Shown here in pieces: positions 36,945-48,100 of a stretch of 64,000 nucleotides of DNA (positions are counted from its first letter, which is position 1; each line of letters opens with the position of its first letter). A program made the position numbers and the translations under genes. Source of the DNA: Opitutaceae bacterium (GTDB lineage Bacteria; Verrucomicrobiota; Verrucomicrobiia; Opitutales; Opitutaceae); contig JAEUGY010000058.1 in assembly GCA_016794625.1 (NCBI GenBank), forward strand, positions 1 through 64,000, read 5' to 3'. The notes beneath the pieces are model-generated. The model was not told where the DNA came from. It saw only the letters and a program-made list of their open reading frames with translations, and ran no database searches.

Positions 36945-36992
36945 GCGGGTCCTTCGTTCAAACGGGGCCCGCGCAACGGCCGAAGCTCTTCG
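36945..36992 (+). other. Two hairpins between the terminator and the small membrane gene
   Basis: GCGGGTCC (36945-36952) pairs with GGGCCCGC (36965-36972) around a 12-base loop containing GTTCAAA. A smaller hairpin CCGAA-GCTC-TTCGG follows near 36979-36992. The loop sequence recalls a tRNA T-loop, but no complete tRNA can be folded. It may be part of a regulated leader. Confidence 0.35.
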
Positions 36993-37025
36993 GAGCAAGG
37001 CCCCTCAGACAGAAAGGACAACGCC

Positions 37026-37121
37026 ATGATCGCTGTTGCCCTCGTGCTCGCGTGGAGTGCGGTCGTTGGTCTCGTGTTGATCGCACGAGTCAGCTACGCC
37101 CGCCGTCCACCCGCTCGATGA
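37026..37121 (+). CDS. 31-residue small membrane protein
   Basis: A short frame MIAVALVLAWSAVVGLVLIA ending RVSYARRPPAR: a single hydrophobic helix followed by a basic tail, as in small inner-membrane proteins. A good Shine-Dalgarno sequence (AAGGA, 37014-37018) sits 7 bases before the ATG, which is rare in this window and supports translation. It lies between the structured leader and rtcB, in the same direction, and a perfect 11-bp hairpin separates it from rtcB. The function is unknown. It could be a leader peptide or a small regulator. Confidence 0.55.
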   Translation: MIAVALVLAWSAVVGLVLIARVSYARRPPAR

Positions 37122-37135
37122 ATCAGTAAACAAAC

Positions 37136-37162
37136 CCGGCCCGGAGCTCGTCTCCGGGCCGG
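37136..37162 (+). other. Perfect hairpin between small gene and rtcB
   Basis: CCGGCCCGGAG (37136-37146) pairs perfectly with CTCCGGGCCGG (37152-37162) around CTCGT. There is no T-run, so it is more likely a processing, stability or attenuation hairpin than a terminator. Confidence 0.5.
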
Positions 37163-37210
37163 ATCATCGTCTTTCATCCTTCTCCGTCCCAACCCATTTT
37201 TTTCACACCC

Positions 37211-38746
37211 ATGTCCATGGAAATCAAAGCACGCGACTTGATCGCCGCCGGCTGGCACGAAGGACGCCGCCTGGGCCCCGCCCTGCGACGCGCCCGCGAC
37301 CTCGAGGCCTCGGGACTCTCCCGCCCCGAGGTGCTCGTCGCCCTGGAGCTCGAGTTTCCCAAGCAACTCGCCGTCATCCTGCCGCGCCACGAACCCGCCC
37401 CGCTCGCCGAGGCGATCGAGGCGGATACGCCGGAGGAGGCCACCAATCTCGCCGCGGCCCGCCAGCGCATGCAGGAACTGCTGCGCATTCCGGTCGTGAA
37501 GCGCGGGGTGATCATGCCCGACGCGTGTCCGTCCGGAGGTGCGCGCGCAACCATCCCGGTGGGCGGCGCAATCGAGGTCGAAAATGCCATCCTGCCGGGG
37601 GCGCACTCGGCCGACATCTGCTGCTCGATGTTCGCCACCTTCTTCCCCGCCAACCATCCGGTCGGGGAAATGATGGATCACCTGCAGAAGACGACGCACT
37701 TCGGCGCCGGAGGACGCCCGCGCGGCAACCAGTGGTCGTCCGCGGTGCTGGACCAGCCGGTCTGGGACAACCCGTTCCTCTCCGGCCTGCGCAGCCGCGC
37801 CCAGGAGTTTCTCGGTACGCAGGGCGATGGCAACCACTTCGCCTACCTCGGACGTATCCAGTTCACCGAGCCTCAGCGCGCCGCTCTCGAGGCGGCCGGC
37901 TACGGCGAGCTGTCCGACTGGATTGTGCGCCGCGACGGGGATTTCAACGTGCTCGTGACGCATCACGGATCGCGCGGTCTCGGCGCCGACCTCTACAAGC
38001 GCGGCCAGAAGGCGGCGCGTCATTGGTGCGACGAAAACGCGAAGGACATCCCCGACGCCGCCGTCTGGCTGCCCGGCGATTCACCAGAGGGACGTGACTA
38101 CTGGGAAGCGCTGCAGTACATCGGCCGCTGGACCCGCGAGAACCACGCGTTGATCCACGAGGCCTTGCTGCGCCGTCTGGGACAGCGCGCCCTCGTGCAG
38201 ATTGGCAACGAGCACAACTTCGTCTGGAAACGCGGCGACACCTACCTGCATGGCAAGGGCGCGACGCCCGCCTGGCAGGATGCGCAGGGCCGGCCGCTGC
38301 TCGGATTGATTCCTCTCAACATGGCGCGGGAGATCCTGCTCGTCCTCGGTGCGAACAACGATGACTACCTGTCCTTCTGTCCCCACGGAGCGGGCCGCAA
38401 TCTCTCTCGCACCGCCATGCTCGCGCCGTACAAGGACGCGGACGGCGAGCTCGATCCCGCCCGGGTGCAACAGGTGCTGGCCGGCAGCACGACCGGGCTC
38501 GACATTCGCTGGCACGGCGGCACGCCCGATCTCTCCGAGTCACCCCTCGCCTACAAGGACGCCACCAAGGTCAAGGCGCAGATCGACCGCTTCGGTCTCG
38601 CCCGGGTCGTGGGGGAAATCCAGCCGCGCGGCTGCATCATGGCGGGGGAGGCGGCCGAGCCGGCGTGGATGCGGGTGCGTCGTGAGAAACGCGCCCGTCA
38701 CAAAGCCGATCGCCGCGAGGGATCGGTGGAGATCAGCGAACCCTGA
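37211..38746 (+). CDS. rtcB: RtcB-family RNA ligase, divergent branch
   Basis: A 511-residue RtcB-type ligase, which joins RNA 2',3'-cyclic phosphate or 3'-phosphate ends to 5'-OH ends using GTP and manganese. Metal and catalytic residues can be placed: Asp135 and Cys138 in SADICCSM, His209 in GDGNH, His251-His252 in THHGSRG and the guanylated His392 in CPHGAGRN. The glycine-rich DIxCG region of standard RtcB is altered to DICCS, marking a divergent branch. Archease and release factor H, which accompany some RtcB proteins, are absent. A hairpin-rich leader and a 31-residue gene precede it. It probably repairs cleaved tRNA or rRNA after stress. Confidence 0.88.
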   Translation: MSMEIKARDLIAAGWHEGRRLGPALRRARDLEASGLSRPEVLVALELEFPKQLAVILPRHEPAPLAEAIEADTPEEATNLAAARQRMQELLRIPVVKRGVIMPDACPSGGARATIPVGGAIEVENAILPGAHSADICCSMFATFFPANHPVGEMMDHLQKTTHFGAGGRPRGNQWSSAVLDQPVWDNPFLSGLRSRAQEFLGTQGDGNHFAYLGRIQFTEPQRAALEAAGYGELSDWIVRRDGDFNVLVTHHGSRGLGADLYKRGQKAARHWCDENAKDIPDAAVWLPGDSPEGRDYWEALQYIGRWTRENHALIHEALLRRLGQRALVQIGNEHNFVWKRGDTYLHGKGATPAWQDAQGRPLLGLIPLNMAREILLVLGANNDDYLSFCPHGAGRNLSRTAMLAPYKDADGELDPARVQQVLAGSTTGLDIRWHGGTPDLSESPLAYKDATKVKAQIDRFGLARVVGEIQPRGCIMAGEAAEPAWMRVRREKRARHKADRREGSVEISEP

Positions 38747-38774
38747 GTCGGCACCTGGCGCGGGCCCGCCCGGC

Positions 38775-40253
38775 CTACGCCAGGATGCCGCGCACGACAC
38801 TCGCGGGCTCGACTCCGGTCAGGCGTTGTTCGAGGCCCTGTTTCTTCACGGTGAACTTGAGGTGGTCGATGCCGAGGCAGTGGAGCAAGGTGGCATTGAC
38901 GTCATGAAGGCTGACCGGATCGCGCACGATGTTGTAGGAGAAGTCGTCGGTCTCGCCATAGACCACTCCGCCCTTCACGCCACCACCCGCGAGCCAGATG
39001 CTGAAGCAGCGCGGGTGGTGGTCGCGGCCGTAGTTGGTCGCCGTGAGCGTACCCTGGCTGTAGACGGTGCGGCCAAATTCGCCGGCCCAGATGACCAGCG
39101 TGTCCTTGAGCAGCCCGCGCTGCTTGAGGTCGGTGATGAGGGCGTAGCAGCCGCGATCCGTGTCCAGACACTGGATGCGGTGATCGCCGGGCAGGTTTCC
39201 GTGCTGGTCCCAGCCGCGATGCAGGATCTGCACGACCCTGACATCGCGCTCGGCCAGCCGGCGGGCGAGCAGGCAGCTGGCGGCAAAGGATCCCGGCTCG
39301 CGCACGTCCGGCCCGTAGAGGTCGAGGGTCGCGGCACTTTCGTTGCTGAAGTTCGTCAGCTCGGGCACGCTGGTCTGCATGCGAAACGCCATCTCGTACT
39401 GGGCAATGCGGGTCAGCGTCTCCGGGTCGCCATGACGGGCATGCGCGAGTCCGTTGAACTTGTTCAGAGAGTCCAGCATCGCCCGGCGGGAGCCGGCATC
39501 GACGCCATGGGGGTTGTCGAGGAACAGGACGGGGTCGCCTTGCGCGCGCAGGGTCACGCCGGTGTGCGAGGTCGGCAGGAAACCGCTGCTCCACATGCGG
39601 GTGAACAGCGCCTGCGCCGAAACCTTCGGGGAGAACCGGGGGGTGAGCACGACAAAGGCCGGCAGGTCGTTGTTCTCACTCCCGAGCCCGTAGGAAAGCC
39701 AGGACCCGATGCTGGCCTTGCCCGGAATCTCGCTGCCGGTCATGAGGAAGGTGCAGGCCGGATCGTGGTTGATGGCGTTGGTGTGCACGCTGCGCACAAT
39801 CGCGAGGTCGTCGACCACCTTGGCCGTCCAGGGCAGGAGATCGCTGACCCACGCGCCGCTCTGACCGTGCCGGGCGAAACTGAAGACCGACGGCGCGACG
39901 GGGAACCGTGTCTGCCCGCTGGTCATGGTGGTGATGCGCTGGCCCTGGCGGATGGAATCCGGCAGATCGACATCAAAGTGCCCGCTCAAGCCGGGCTTGT
40001 AATCAAACGTGTCGAGCTGCGAAGGCCCGCCGTTCATGTGCAGATAAATGATGCGCTTCGCCGTCGGGGCAAAGTGGGGCAAACCCGCCAGCGCGGGGTG
40101 GACCCGCGAGCCGGGGGCAGCACCGGGCGCCGCGCCCGCCGCGCCGAGGCGGGGTGCGAGCCAGTTGAGGGCCACGCCGCCGAGGGCAAGCCCGGCGCCG
40201 CTGAAAAACTGGCGGCGGGTGAGGTGATTCAACGCTTCGTGGAGGGGGTTCAT
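38775..40253 (-). CDS. DUF1501 (sulfatase-like) exported protein
   Basis: A 492-residue protein of the DUF1501 family, which has an alkaline-phosphatase/sulfatase fold. A Tat-type signal ([19 protein letters not shown]) directs it out of the cytoplasm folded. Family motifs include [34 protein letters not shown] and [11 protein letters not shown] with GRDHHP. The open frame continues 22 codons upstream but the Tat signal fixes the start near [10 protein letters not shown]. It forms a two-gene unit with the PSD1 cytochrome gene 8 bp upstream; the pair is very frequent in Planctomycetes and Verrucomicrobia. Its biochemical role is not established. Confidence 0.87.
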   Translation of the reverse strand: MNPLHEALNHLTRRQFFSGAGLALGGVALNWLAPRLGAAGAAPGAAPGSRVHPALAGLPHFAPTAKRIIYLHMNGGPSQLDTFDYKPGLSGHFDVDLPDSIRQGQRITTMTSGQTRFPVAPSVFSFARHGQSGAWVSDLLPWTAKVVDDLAIVRSVHTNAINHDPACTFLMTGSEIPGKASIGSWLSYGLGSENNDLPAFVVLTPRFSPKVSAQALFTRMWSSGFLPTSHTGVTLRAQGDPVLFLDNPHGVDAGSRRAMLDSLNKFNGLAHARHGDPETLTRIAQYEMAFRMQTSVPELTNFSNESAATLDLYGPDVREPGSFAASCLLARRLAERDVRVVQILHRGWDQHGNLPGDHRIQCLDTDRGCYALITDLKQRGLLKDTLVIWAGEFGRTVYSQGTLTATNYGRDHHPRCFSIWLAGGGVKGGVVYGETDDFSYNIVRDPVSLHDVNATLLHCLGIDHLKFTVKKQGLEQRLTGVEPASVVRGILA

Positions 40254-40261
40254 GGGCGGCC

Positions 40262-43200
40262 TCAGTTGCGGGAGAGCGTTTCGTCGAGGTTGAACAGTAA
40301 ATTGGCGACCAGGGTCCACGCGGCCACTTCGACCGGGGGCAGATCCTCGCGCGGCTTCGACTCGCCATTGGTCAGCACGCGTTTCGCCTCCTCGGGGGCC
40401 TGCGCGAAGCGGGCGCGATGGGTCTGGAGCGACTCTCGCAGGAGCGTCCGCTCCGCCGCGACCGGGGTGCGCGCCGTGACCGTGCGGAAGGCCCGGTCCA
40501 GCCGTTCCTGGTCCGTGCCGGGCTGCCCCAGCACGCGCTCGGCAAACGCACGCGCGGCCTCCACGTGCTGTACGTCGTTCATCAGGGCCAGCGCCTGGAG
40601 CGGCGTATTGGAACGGTTGCGACCGACGCAGAAGGTCTCGCGCGCCGGCGCATCAAACGTCGAGAGCGCCGGCGCGGGCGCCGTGCGCTTGACCATGGTG
40701 TAGAGCGTGCGTCGGTAGAGCGCGTCGCCCTTGTCCTGGACATAGGTCTTGGTATTGCTGCCGCCGAACGCCACTGGCTCCCAGATGTTCACGGGCTGGT
40801 AGGGACGCACCGGAGGTCCGCCGATCTCGGGCCGGAGCAGGCCGCCGAGCGCCAGCACCTGGTCGCGTAGCACCTCGGCGTCGAGCCGGGGCCGGGAGCC
40901 GCGGGCGAGCAGTCGGTTCGCGGGATCAAGCTCGAGCAGGGATGGGGACACCGACGAATCCTGCCGGTAGGCGCGCGAGGTCACGAGCAGGCGGACGAGT
41001 CGCTTCACGTCCCACCCTGTCCGGATGAAGTCCGTCGCGAGCCAGTCGAGCAGCTCGGGGTGCGACGGCAGCGCGCCCTGGGTGCCGAAATCACCCGGGG
41101 TCGTCACCAGCCCCGCGCCGAAGAGCTGCGCCCAGAATCGATTGACCGTCACGCGCGCGGTCAGCGGGTGATCGGGACGCACCAGCCAGCGGGCAAACTC
41201 GAGCCGCGTGACCGGACGGCCGCCGTTGTCCACCGGGGGCAGGAACGCCGGCACCGCGGCGGTCACGAGGTCGCCGGGCTTGTCATACTGTCCGCGCACC
41301 AGGATGTGCGCCGGACGGGGTTCGGGCAGTTCACGCGCGATGGGCGACACCGGTCGCGTCATTTCAAAGTTCACCTGTTCCGCCAGCAGGCGCCGGGCGG
41401 CGTGCACCTCGGGTTCCAGCGCCGCGCGCAAGGGGGCGTAGATGTAGTTGCGATGCCAGGTTCCCATCCACGCCAGCTCCTCCTTGGTCTGCTGGGTGCG
41501 GGAGAGGCCGGCGAGGAAGTTGACGTCGTGACGCAGCGGCACGCCCTTGATCGAGCGGGCGCCGTTCTCCATCTGGCGTATCCAAGCCTCCTTGGTCAGC
41601 AGGGGGTCCTCGGACGCCTGCGGGCTGGTGCAGACGGCGCCTACGCGGTCATACCACGCCGCGCCACCGCTCTGGGCGATACGGAGGCCGGTGTAGGCCT
41701 TGCCTTCGTCCACCCCGGAGTCGCAGGCCGTGAGCTCCAGCCGCACGTAGGTTCCCGCCGCCGGCAGCGGTCCCTGAAGCATGGCGCTGTCCGCCACCTC
41801 GGGGCCAAACGCGGTGGCGTCGCCCCAGATCGCGCGCCGGGTTTTCTCTTCGCTCATGAACTCCAGGCTGATCGCCCGCGGCGGGTTCTCCGGATCCAGG
41901 CGTACATGCACAAAGGCACGCGCCTCGGTCCGCACCAGCAGATTGACGTCGCCCGCGGTGAACGCAAAGGGTCGCACCGCGGTGCCTTCGAGGCGGAGCG
42001 CGCGGCTGCCGCCGGCCACGGGTACGTCGGGTCCCTGTTTCCATTCGCCCGCCGTGGGCGGAGGCAGAAACGCCGCGGGCACGGGCAGGTCGGAGTCCTC
42101 CCCCCAGATCACTTCGTAGGTGATGGGGACGCGTTCGTACTTCGGCGGAGCGAGTTCGCCGGCGACGAGCACGTCGGCCCGGGCGGTGACGGCGACCTCG
42201 AGCGGCTTGATCGCCTGGACGAGCTCGTCGATCCGGCGCTGTTCGGCGGCGTCGCGGCCGATGACCGCGACCGGGCCGGACACCTGGACATTGCCGTCCC
42301 AGACCCGGTCCGCCAGACCCTTGAAGATCGCGCCCATGGAATAGTACTCGCGCTGGCTGAGCGGGTCGAATTTGTGATCGTGACACGACGCACAATTGGC
42401 CGTGAGTCCGAGCCAGACCGCCGCGGTGGTATCCACCCGGTCCGCCGTGGTGCGCATTTCCGCCTCTGCCTCGATCGCGCCGGCTTCCGCGGTGGTGATC
42501 TGATTGCGGTTGTAACCCGTGGCGACGAGCTGGTCGACGCTGGGGTTCGGCAGCAGATCGCCCGCCAGCTGCTCCACCGTGAAGCGGTCGAAGGGCAGGT
42601 TGCGGTTGAAGGCCCCGACGACCCAGTCCCGGTAAGGCCAGATGTTGCGGGCGTTGTCGAGGTGCATGCCGTGGGTGTCGGCATACCGCACCGCATCGAG
42701 CCAGAACCGCCCGGCATGTTCCCCATAGTGAGGCGAGGCAAGCAGGCGGTCCACCACCCATTCGTAGGCCTGGGGCGAACGATCCCCGAGAAAGGCGTCT
42801 ATCTCGGCCAGGGTGGGCGGCAATCCCGTCAAGTCCAGCGTCACCCGACGGATGAGGACCTCGCGGGAGGCTTCGGGCGCGAAGGCGAGCCCGGCGTCAG
42901 CCAGTTTCCGTCCGAGAAAGCGATCAACCGGATGCGGCCCGGCCCGGCGGGCCTTCGGCGCCGCGGCCAGCGGTTCGTCCGGCACGGCGGGCACCGCCAG
43001 AGGCTCGAAGGCCCAGTGACGCTGATAGACCCCGCCCTGCTCGATCCAGCGGCGGATCAGGTCCCGCTGCGACGGGGACAGGGGCTGCTTGTGCGACTCC
43101 GGCGGCGGCATGACTTCGTCGTCATACTTGCTGATAATGCGCTGCCAGAGTTCGGACTGGGAGAGGTCGCCCGGCACCAGGGCCCGCACCCCATCGATCG

Positions 43201-43384
43201 CGGCCGTCGCGCCTTCCGGGGTGTCGAGCCGGCGGTCGCCCTTGCGATGGGCAGTATCCGTTCCGTGACAACTGAAACAGTTGTCCGCCAGAATCGGACG
43301 GATATCCTCGTTGAAGGAAACAGGCCGGGCCGCCAGTGCGACCGCGCTCAGGGGCAGGAAGAGGAGCAGGCGGGGGTTCAGCAT
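40262..43384 (-). CDS. PSD1/DUF1549-DUF1553 planctomycete-type cytochrome protein
   Basis: A 1040-residue exported protein. A signal peptide of about 19 residues is followed by a c-type heme site at Cys36-Cys39-His40 (DNCFSCHGT), the DUF1549 domain (about residues 165-375, with [16 protein letters not shown] and a second [13 protein letters not shown]) and the C-terminal DUF1553 domain (about 740-1020, with [24 protein letters not shown]). Such proteins are paired with DUF1501 partners and are thought to take part in periplasmic polysaccharide or electron metabolism; the reaction is unknown. The chosen ATG (43382-43384) opens the signal peptide; the frame stays open further up without protein character. 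Confidence 0.87.
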   Translation of the reverse strand: MLNPRLLLFLPLSAVALAARPVSFNEDIRPILADNCFSCHGTDTAHRKGDRRLDTPEGATAAIDGVRALVPGDLSQSELWQRIISKYDDEVMPPPESHKQPLSPSQRDLIRRWIEQGGVYQRHWAFEPLAVPAVPDEPLAAAPKARRAGPHPVDRFLGRKLADAGLAFAPEASREVLIRRVTLDLTGLPPTLAEIDAFLGDRSPQAYEWVVDRLLASPHYGEHAGRFWLDAVRYADTHGMHLDNARNIWPYRDWVVGAFNRNLPFDRFTVEQLAGDLLPNPSVDQLVATGYNRNQITTAEAGAIEAEAEMRTTADRVDTTAAVWLGLTANCASCHDHKFDPLSQREYYSMGAIFKGLADRVWDGNVQVSGPVAVIGRDAAEQRRIDELVQAIKPLEVAVTARADVLVAGELAPPKYERVPITYEVIWGEDSDLPVPAAFLPPPTAGEWKQGPDVPVAGGSRALRLEGTAVRPFAFTAGDVNLLVRTEARAFVHVRLDPENPPRAISLEFMSEEKTRRAIWGDATAFGPEVADSAMLQGPLPAAGTYVRLELTACDSGVDEGKAYTGLRIAQSGGAAWYDRVGAVCTSPQASEDPLLTKEAWIRQMENGARSIKGVPLRHDVNFLAGLSRTQQTKEELAWMGTWHRNYIYAPLRAALEPEVHAARRLLAEQVNFEMTRPVSPIARELPEPRPAHILVRGQYDKPGDLVTAAVPAFLPPVDNGGRPVTRLEFARWLVRPDHPLTARVTVNRFWAQLFGAGLVTTPGDFGTQGALPSHPELLDWLATDFIRTGWDVKRLVRLLVTSRAYRQDSSVSPSLLELDPANRLLARGSRPRLDAEVLRDQVLALGGLLRPEIGGPPVRPYQPVNIWEPVAFGGSNTKTYVQDKGDALYRRTLYTMVKRTAPAPALSTFDAPARETFCVGRNRSNTPLQALALMNDVQHVEAARAFAERVLGQPGTDQERLDRAFRTVTARTPVAAERTLLRESLQTHRARFAQAPEEAKRVLTNGESKPREDLPPVEVAAWTLVANLLFNLDETLSRN

Positions 43385-44241
43385 GATGGACGGCGAAGGT
43401 GACGCCCCGGCGAAAAGACAAGCCGACTCCATGGTTCGGAGCCGATCCCGCGCCTGCGGGATAGCCGGCCCACGATTGACGCAGAGACGCAAGAGCGGGG
43501 AGCCAGTCGGTTCATGGTCGTCGAAGGTGCACGTCCCGGGGAAAAGGACAGCGCTAGCTTCGACCCACTCCCCGCCACGGGACAAGCCGGTTCGCCAAGG
43601 AATTTTCTTGATTATTCACGACCCGGACCCGGTGCACCGTCGCCAAAAACCACACTTCGCCCCGTTGTAGGTGGCCTCGCCGAGGCCGCGACGGGACCAC
43701 CCGGTCCCGCCTCCGTCGCCCGCTTTCTGCGAGCGACGCCCATCCCTGCGGGGTCCGCGACCCCACCTCCAACCGATCCCCACCTCCCGTTGTAGGCGGC
43801 CTCGCCGAGGCCGCGCCCGCGTGTCCACTCAAACCGGACGCAGACGCGCCTTGTTGATTGAGAGTGGGTTCGAATGGAGGGCGTCGCTCCGTCGACGCCG
43901 GTTGCGCGTGGCGATCCCTTCCCGGTCCAAGACGTCGTTACGTTTCCAGGGCCAATGTGAACGATGAACCGCAGCGGGACCGCAGTGCGCATCCCCACGG
44001 CGCCGACGGAGCGGCGCCCTCCAGGAGAGAACCCTGCAGGTGCGTTGGGCGCGTCGCGCTTGGCGACGGAGCCGCGCCGTTCAAGAGAGAACCCTTCGTG
44101 TGCCCTGTTGGAGGTGGCCTCGCTGAGGCCGCGACGGGACCCTCGGTCCCGCCTCCTGCCTCCGTCGCCTGGTCTTCGGTTGCCACACCCTTCCCCGCCG
44201 TCGCACACCCATCCGAACCGCACCACCCCACCCCACCCCAT
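43385..44241. repeat. Mixed palindromic repeat field
   Basis: No gene was found. GGCCTC hairpins lie at 43673-43687, 43798-43812 and 44116-44130. The first and third are followed by nearly the same text, GCGACGGGACC, then GGTCCCGCCTCC, so they belong to a duplicated segment. A REPIN-like pair has a forward arm at 43876-43899 and an inverted arm at 43999-44022; a degenerate arm follows near 44075. The forward arm is followed by GGTTGCGCGT as at 28120. Confidence 0.8.
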
Positions 44242-44988
44242 TCACCGCACCCACGTCCCAGGCAGAAGCTGCAGCCGCAGGAGTTCCTGCACGGCCAAGG
44301 CCGCCACCCGGGAGGCTCCATACTCGGAAAAGTGTGTGTCGTCCTTGACCCCGTCCGGCCAGCGTGGCTGCTCGCCAGGGCCGAAATGCAAGTGGAGGCG
44401 TTTGGACCCCTCAACGCCGTGGGCGCGCTCGAGATCGGCAGTGAGGCGGTTCAATTCGAGCAAGGGCACCGCTTCCTCGGTCGCCACGGCCCGCAGCGCC
44501 GGGGGATAGTCGCCATGCGTATCGATCAGCTCGCCGGTGGCGCTCCAGCGCCGGCGCGCCACCGGGGTGGCGAGCAACGGTTTCGCTCCACGGTCGCGTG
44601 CCTCGCGCACAAAGCGTCGGAGGTTGTCCTGATACGCCCCGCGCGCCGCCGCATAGACGGCCGGCTTGTCCGCCTTTTCGTCGTTATGCCCGAATTGGAT
44701 GATGAGCCAGTCGCCCGGTTGCAGCGCCGCGAGGACCGTGGCCCAGCGGCCTTCGTCAATGAAACTCTTGGTGCTGCGCCCATTCATCGCATAGTTGATC
44801 ACCCGCACGTCCTCGCTGAGCCAGCGCGGCAACGCCTGCCCCCACCCGGTCTCGGGGTTGGGCGGGGTCTTGGGTTTGTCCGCCATGGTGGAGTCTCCGA
44901 TGAGGTGCAGCGCCGGGCCCGCGCAGGCGGAAACCGCGAGGAACCCCCACGTCACCAGAGTCATCCACCGTTTTCGCCATGAGCTCAT
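44242..44988 (-). CDS. SGNH-fold esterase, rhamnogalacturonan acetylesterase-like (CE12)
   Basis: A 248-residue exported esterase. After a signal peptide of about 23 residues come the SGNH blocks: block I LHLIGDSTMADK with the nucleophile Ser, the Gly block MNGRSTKSF, block III QFGHNDEKA and block V KDDTHFSEYGA with catalytic Asp and His. This set and spacing match the CE12 rhamnogalacturonan acetylesterase group, which removes acetyl groups from pectin side regions. With the GH28-like enzyme it supports pectin or rhamnogalacturonan as a substrate of this organism. It is monocistronic, divergent from the large helicase gene. Confidence 0.83.
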   Translation of the reverse strand: MSSWRKRWMTLVTWGFLAVSACAGPALHLIGDSTMADKPKTPPNPETGWGQALPRWLSEDVRVINYAMNGRSTKSFIDEGRWATVLAALQPGDWLIIQFGHNDEKADKPAVYAAARGAYQDNLRRFVREARDRGAKPLLATPVARRRWSATGELIDTHGDYPPALRAVATEEAVPLLELNRLTADLERAHGVEGSKRLHLHFGPGEQPRWPDGVKDDTHFSEYGASRVAALAVQELLRLQLLPGTWVR

Positions 44989-45158
44989 GACTTAGGTTGG
45001 CAGGGGAACGTCCCGCCGCGCAATCCTCGTGTCGGGTCAAAGAGCCACCGCCCGGCGCTGATCCGCTCCGGTCCGTCGTCCCGGGACATCCCCGGCCGGC
45101 GACCCGGGATGTTCCCGCCCTTGAGTGAGGCCCGGCGGTCGTCTACGGTCCCCCAACG

Positions 45159-48100
45159 ATGCCTTCCGCCTCCCGGTCGCTCTCTGCGGCAGACCCAGCG
45201 CTCCCCCCGCCCTTCTCGCTCCGCCTCACGCACGACCGCGCGATCAATTACGCTTTTCAACAAAACGCCCTGCCGGTCATTCAGGATCTGCTCCTGCGCA
45301 ACGAGGGTGCGCCGCAGCGGTCGCTCGTCCTGCGCATCACCACCGAACCGGCCTTCGCGGCCCCGCTCGACCTCGCGCTGCCGGCCCTCGAACCCGGCGG
45401 AGAGTTCCGCGCCGGTCCGTTGGAGCTGACGTTGCTGCCCGATGTGCTGGGATCCCTGACGGAGACGGTGTCCGGCTGGCTGCGGCTGTCTGTGCTTGAG
45501 GAGGGCGTGGAGCTGTACACGCAACGGGAGCCGGTCTCGCTGCTCGCCGTGAACACCTGGTGTGGACTCGCTTCGCTGCCGGAAATTCTCGCCGCCTTCG
45601 TCCTGCCGAACGACCCGGCGGTGACCTCTCTCCTCGGGCGGGCGGCGGAGCTGCTGCGCGCCGCCACGGGCCAGACCGTGCTCAACGGCTACCAGGACCG
45701 GAACCGGCAACGCGCCTGGGAGCAGGTGGCCGCCATCTACCGGGCCTTGGGCGAGCTGGGTATCCACTATCTCAATCCTGCACCCGGGTTCGCCTCGGAC
45801 GGCCAGCGCGTCTCCTCGCCCACCCGGCTGGTGGCCGATCGTCTGGGCAACTGTCTTGACCTCGCCCTGCTCTGCGCCGCGTGCTGCGAACGCGCCGGTC
45901 TCCATCCCTGGGTGCTGCTGCACGAGGGTCATGCCTATGCGGGATGCTGGCTGGAGGATCGCTCGCTCGCCGAACCCTGCACCGACGACCTCCAGCACGT
46001 GCGAAAGCTGGAGAGCGAATCTCTGATCACCGTCTTCGAGGCGACCGCCCTGACCCACGCCGATCCGGGCACGCTGCGCGACGCCGAACGCGCCGCCCGG
46101 GGGCACCTGCAGACCACCTTGCCGTTCCGCCTCGGTCTCGATGTCCATCGCGCCCGCAGCGCCCGGATCCGGCCCCTCCCGCTTCCGGGGCAGCCCTCCA
46201 CGCCTGAACCGGACGGGGTCCCGACGCCGGAACAGGTCAGCGACATCGGCACGCGCACCTTCATCGCCCCCGATAGTCCCGACTCCCCGCCCGCCGGCGC
46301 CGCCCCGGCCGCCCCGCGGCTCGACCAGTGGAAAAGCCGGCTGCTCGACCTGAGCCGGCGCAACCGGCTGCTCAATTTCAAGGAAACCAAAACCACCGTC
46401 CGGCTGCTCGCCACCGACCTGGAGCACGTCGAGGACCCGCTCGCCGCCGCCCGCGAACTCTCGCTCCTGCCGCGGCCGCGGCTGATGGGCGGGGACGATC
46501 CTCGCGACGCCTCCACGCTGGCCCGGCAGCAGCGGGTCGACGCCCTCGGCGAACACCTGCGCGATGAACTGGCACAGGGACGCCTGCACACCGCGCTGGA
46601 CGAAACCGAGCACGCCCGGCGCCTGACCGAACTCTTCCGCGCCGCTCGCAACGCCCTCGAGGAAAATGGCTCCAACACGCTCTTCGTCGCCATCGGCATC
46701 CTCGAGTGGCGCGAGACCGAACACGCCGACCGTGTGTTCCGCGCCCCGCTGCTGCTGCTGCCGGTGGAATTGCGGCGTCGCTCGGTGCTGGACGGGTTCT
46801 CGCTGCGTCGGATCGACGAGGACACCCGCCTGAATGTCACGCTGGTCGAGATGCTCCGGCAGCAGTTTCACAAGGAGATCCCCGGCCTCGACCCGCTGCC
46901 CGAGGACGACGCCGGGGTCAAAGTCGCCGTGGTGCTCCAGCGGGTGCGCGACGCCGTGCGCGACCTTGCCGGCTGGGAGGTGAAGGAGGAACTCTGGCTG
47001 GGCCAGTTTTCCTTCACCAAATTTCTGCTCTGGAAGGACCTCGCCGACCGCCTGGAGGATCTGACCCGGAACCGCATTGTCCGCCACCTCGTGCACGAGG
47101 CGGGCGTGCCCTACCCCAACCCGCCGGAGGACATCCGGGCCGCGCAGTTGGATGACCACTACCATCCGCGCGACGTGTTCTGCCCGCGCAGCGCCGACTC
47201 GTCCCAGCTCGCGGCGGTCATGGCCGCCGCCGCCGGCCACGACTTTGTGCTCGAGGGTCCGCCCGGCACCGGAAAGTCGCAGACCATCACCAACATCATC
47301 GCCCACTGCCTCGCCCACGGCAAACGCGTACTCTTCGTGGCGGAGAAGCGGGCCGCCCTCGACGTGGTCCACCGCCGGCTACGGGAGGAGGGACTCGAGC
47401 CGTTCTGTCTCCAACTGCACTCCAACAAGACGGGCAAGGCCGACGTGCTCGCCCAATTCGAGCTCAGCCTGAAGGAGGTCGCGAGCGCCCAGCCCGCCGA
47501 CTGGGCCCGCCGGGCGGAGGAACTCGCGCAGCTGCGCGCCGCCCTCAACCACCCTCCGCGCGCCCTGCACCGGCGTCACCCGTCGGGACTCAGCGCGTAT
47601 GACTGTCTCGACTACTTGCTGCCTCGGCAGGACGAGCCGACGGTGCGCCTGACCGAGACGGCGGCGCTGCTCGAGACGCCGGCCGAGGCGCTGGAGCACC
47701 TGCGCCGGGTGGTCCGGCTGGCCCAGGAACGTTCGCGTCCACTCCTGCCGCTCGCCGGCCATGCGCTCGCCTGGCTCGGTTGCCAAGAATGGTCGCCCGC
47801 CTGGGCGGAGCGCAGCCTTGAACGTCTGCGCCAGCTCGGAGCCCGGGTCCCGGCCGCCGCGGCGGCCGCGCTTGACCTACACAGCTGGCTGGGTCGAAAG
47901 GCCGGACCCTCCAACCGCGCGGACCTCGTGCATCTCGCCGCGCTCGCCGAGCTTCTGCCCACCAAGGTGGTCGCCGGGCCCGGCCTCGTCACTCAACCGT
48001 GGTCCACCGTCGCTCCGCAGCTCGACCGTTGGTGCGCACTCGGCCAGGAGCGGGCCGGACTGCGGGAGCAACTCGCGGGCTACGACGAGCCCCGCCTGCT

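Noticed and set aside
36945..36972. tRNA or tRNA-like gene suggested by a GTTCAAA loop
   Set aside because: The loop is 12 bases and no acceptor, D or anticodon arm can be folded around it. Kept only as a hairpin.
44985..47372. A 795-codon minus-strand open frame opposite the helicase gene
   Set aside because: It is the antisense shadow of the DUF4011-helicase frame, with no recognisable motif.
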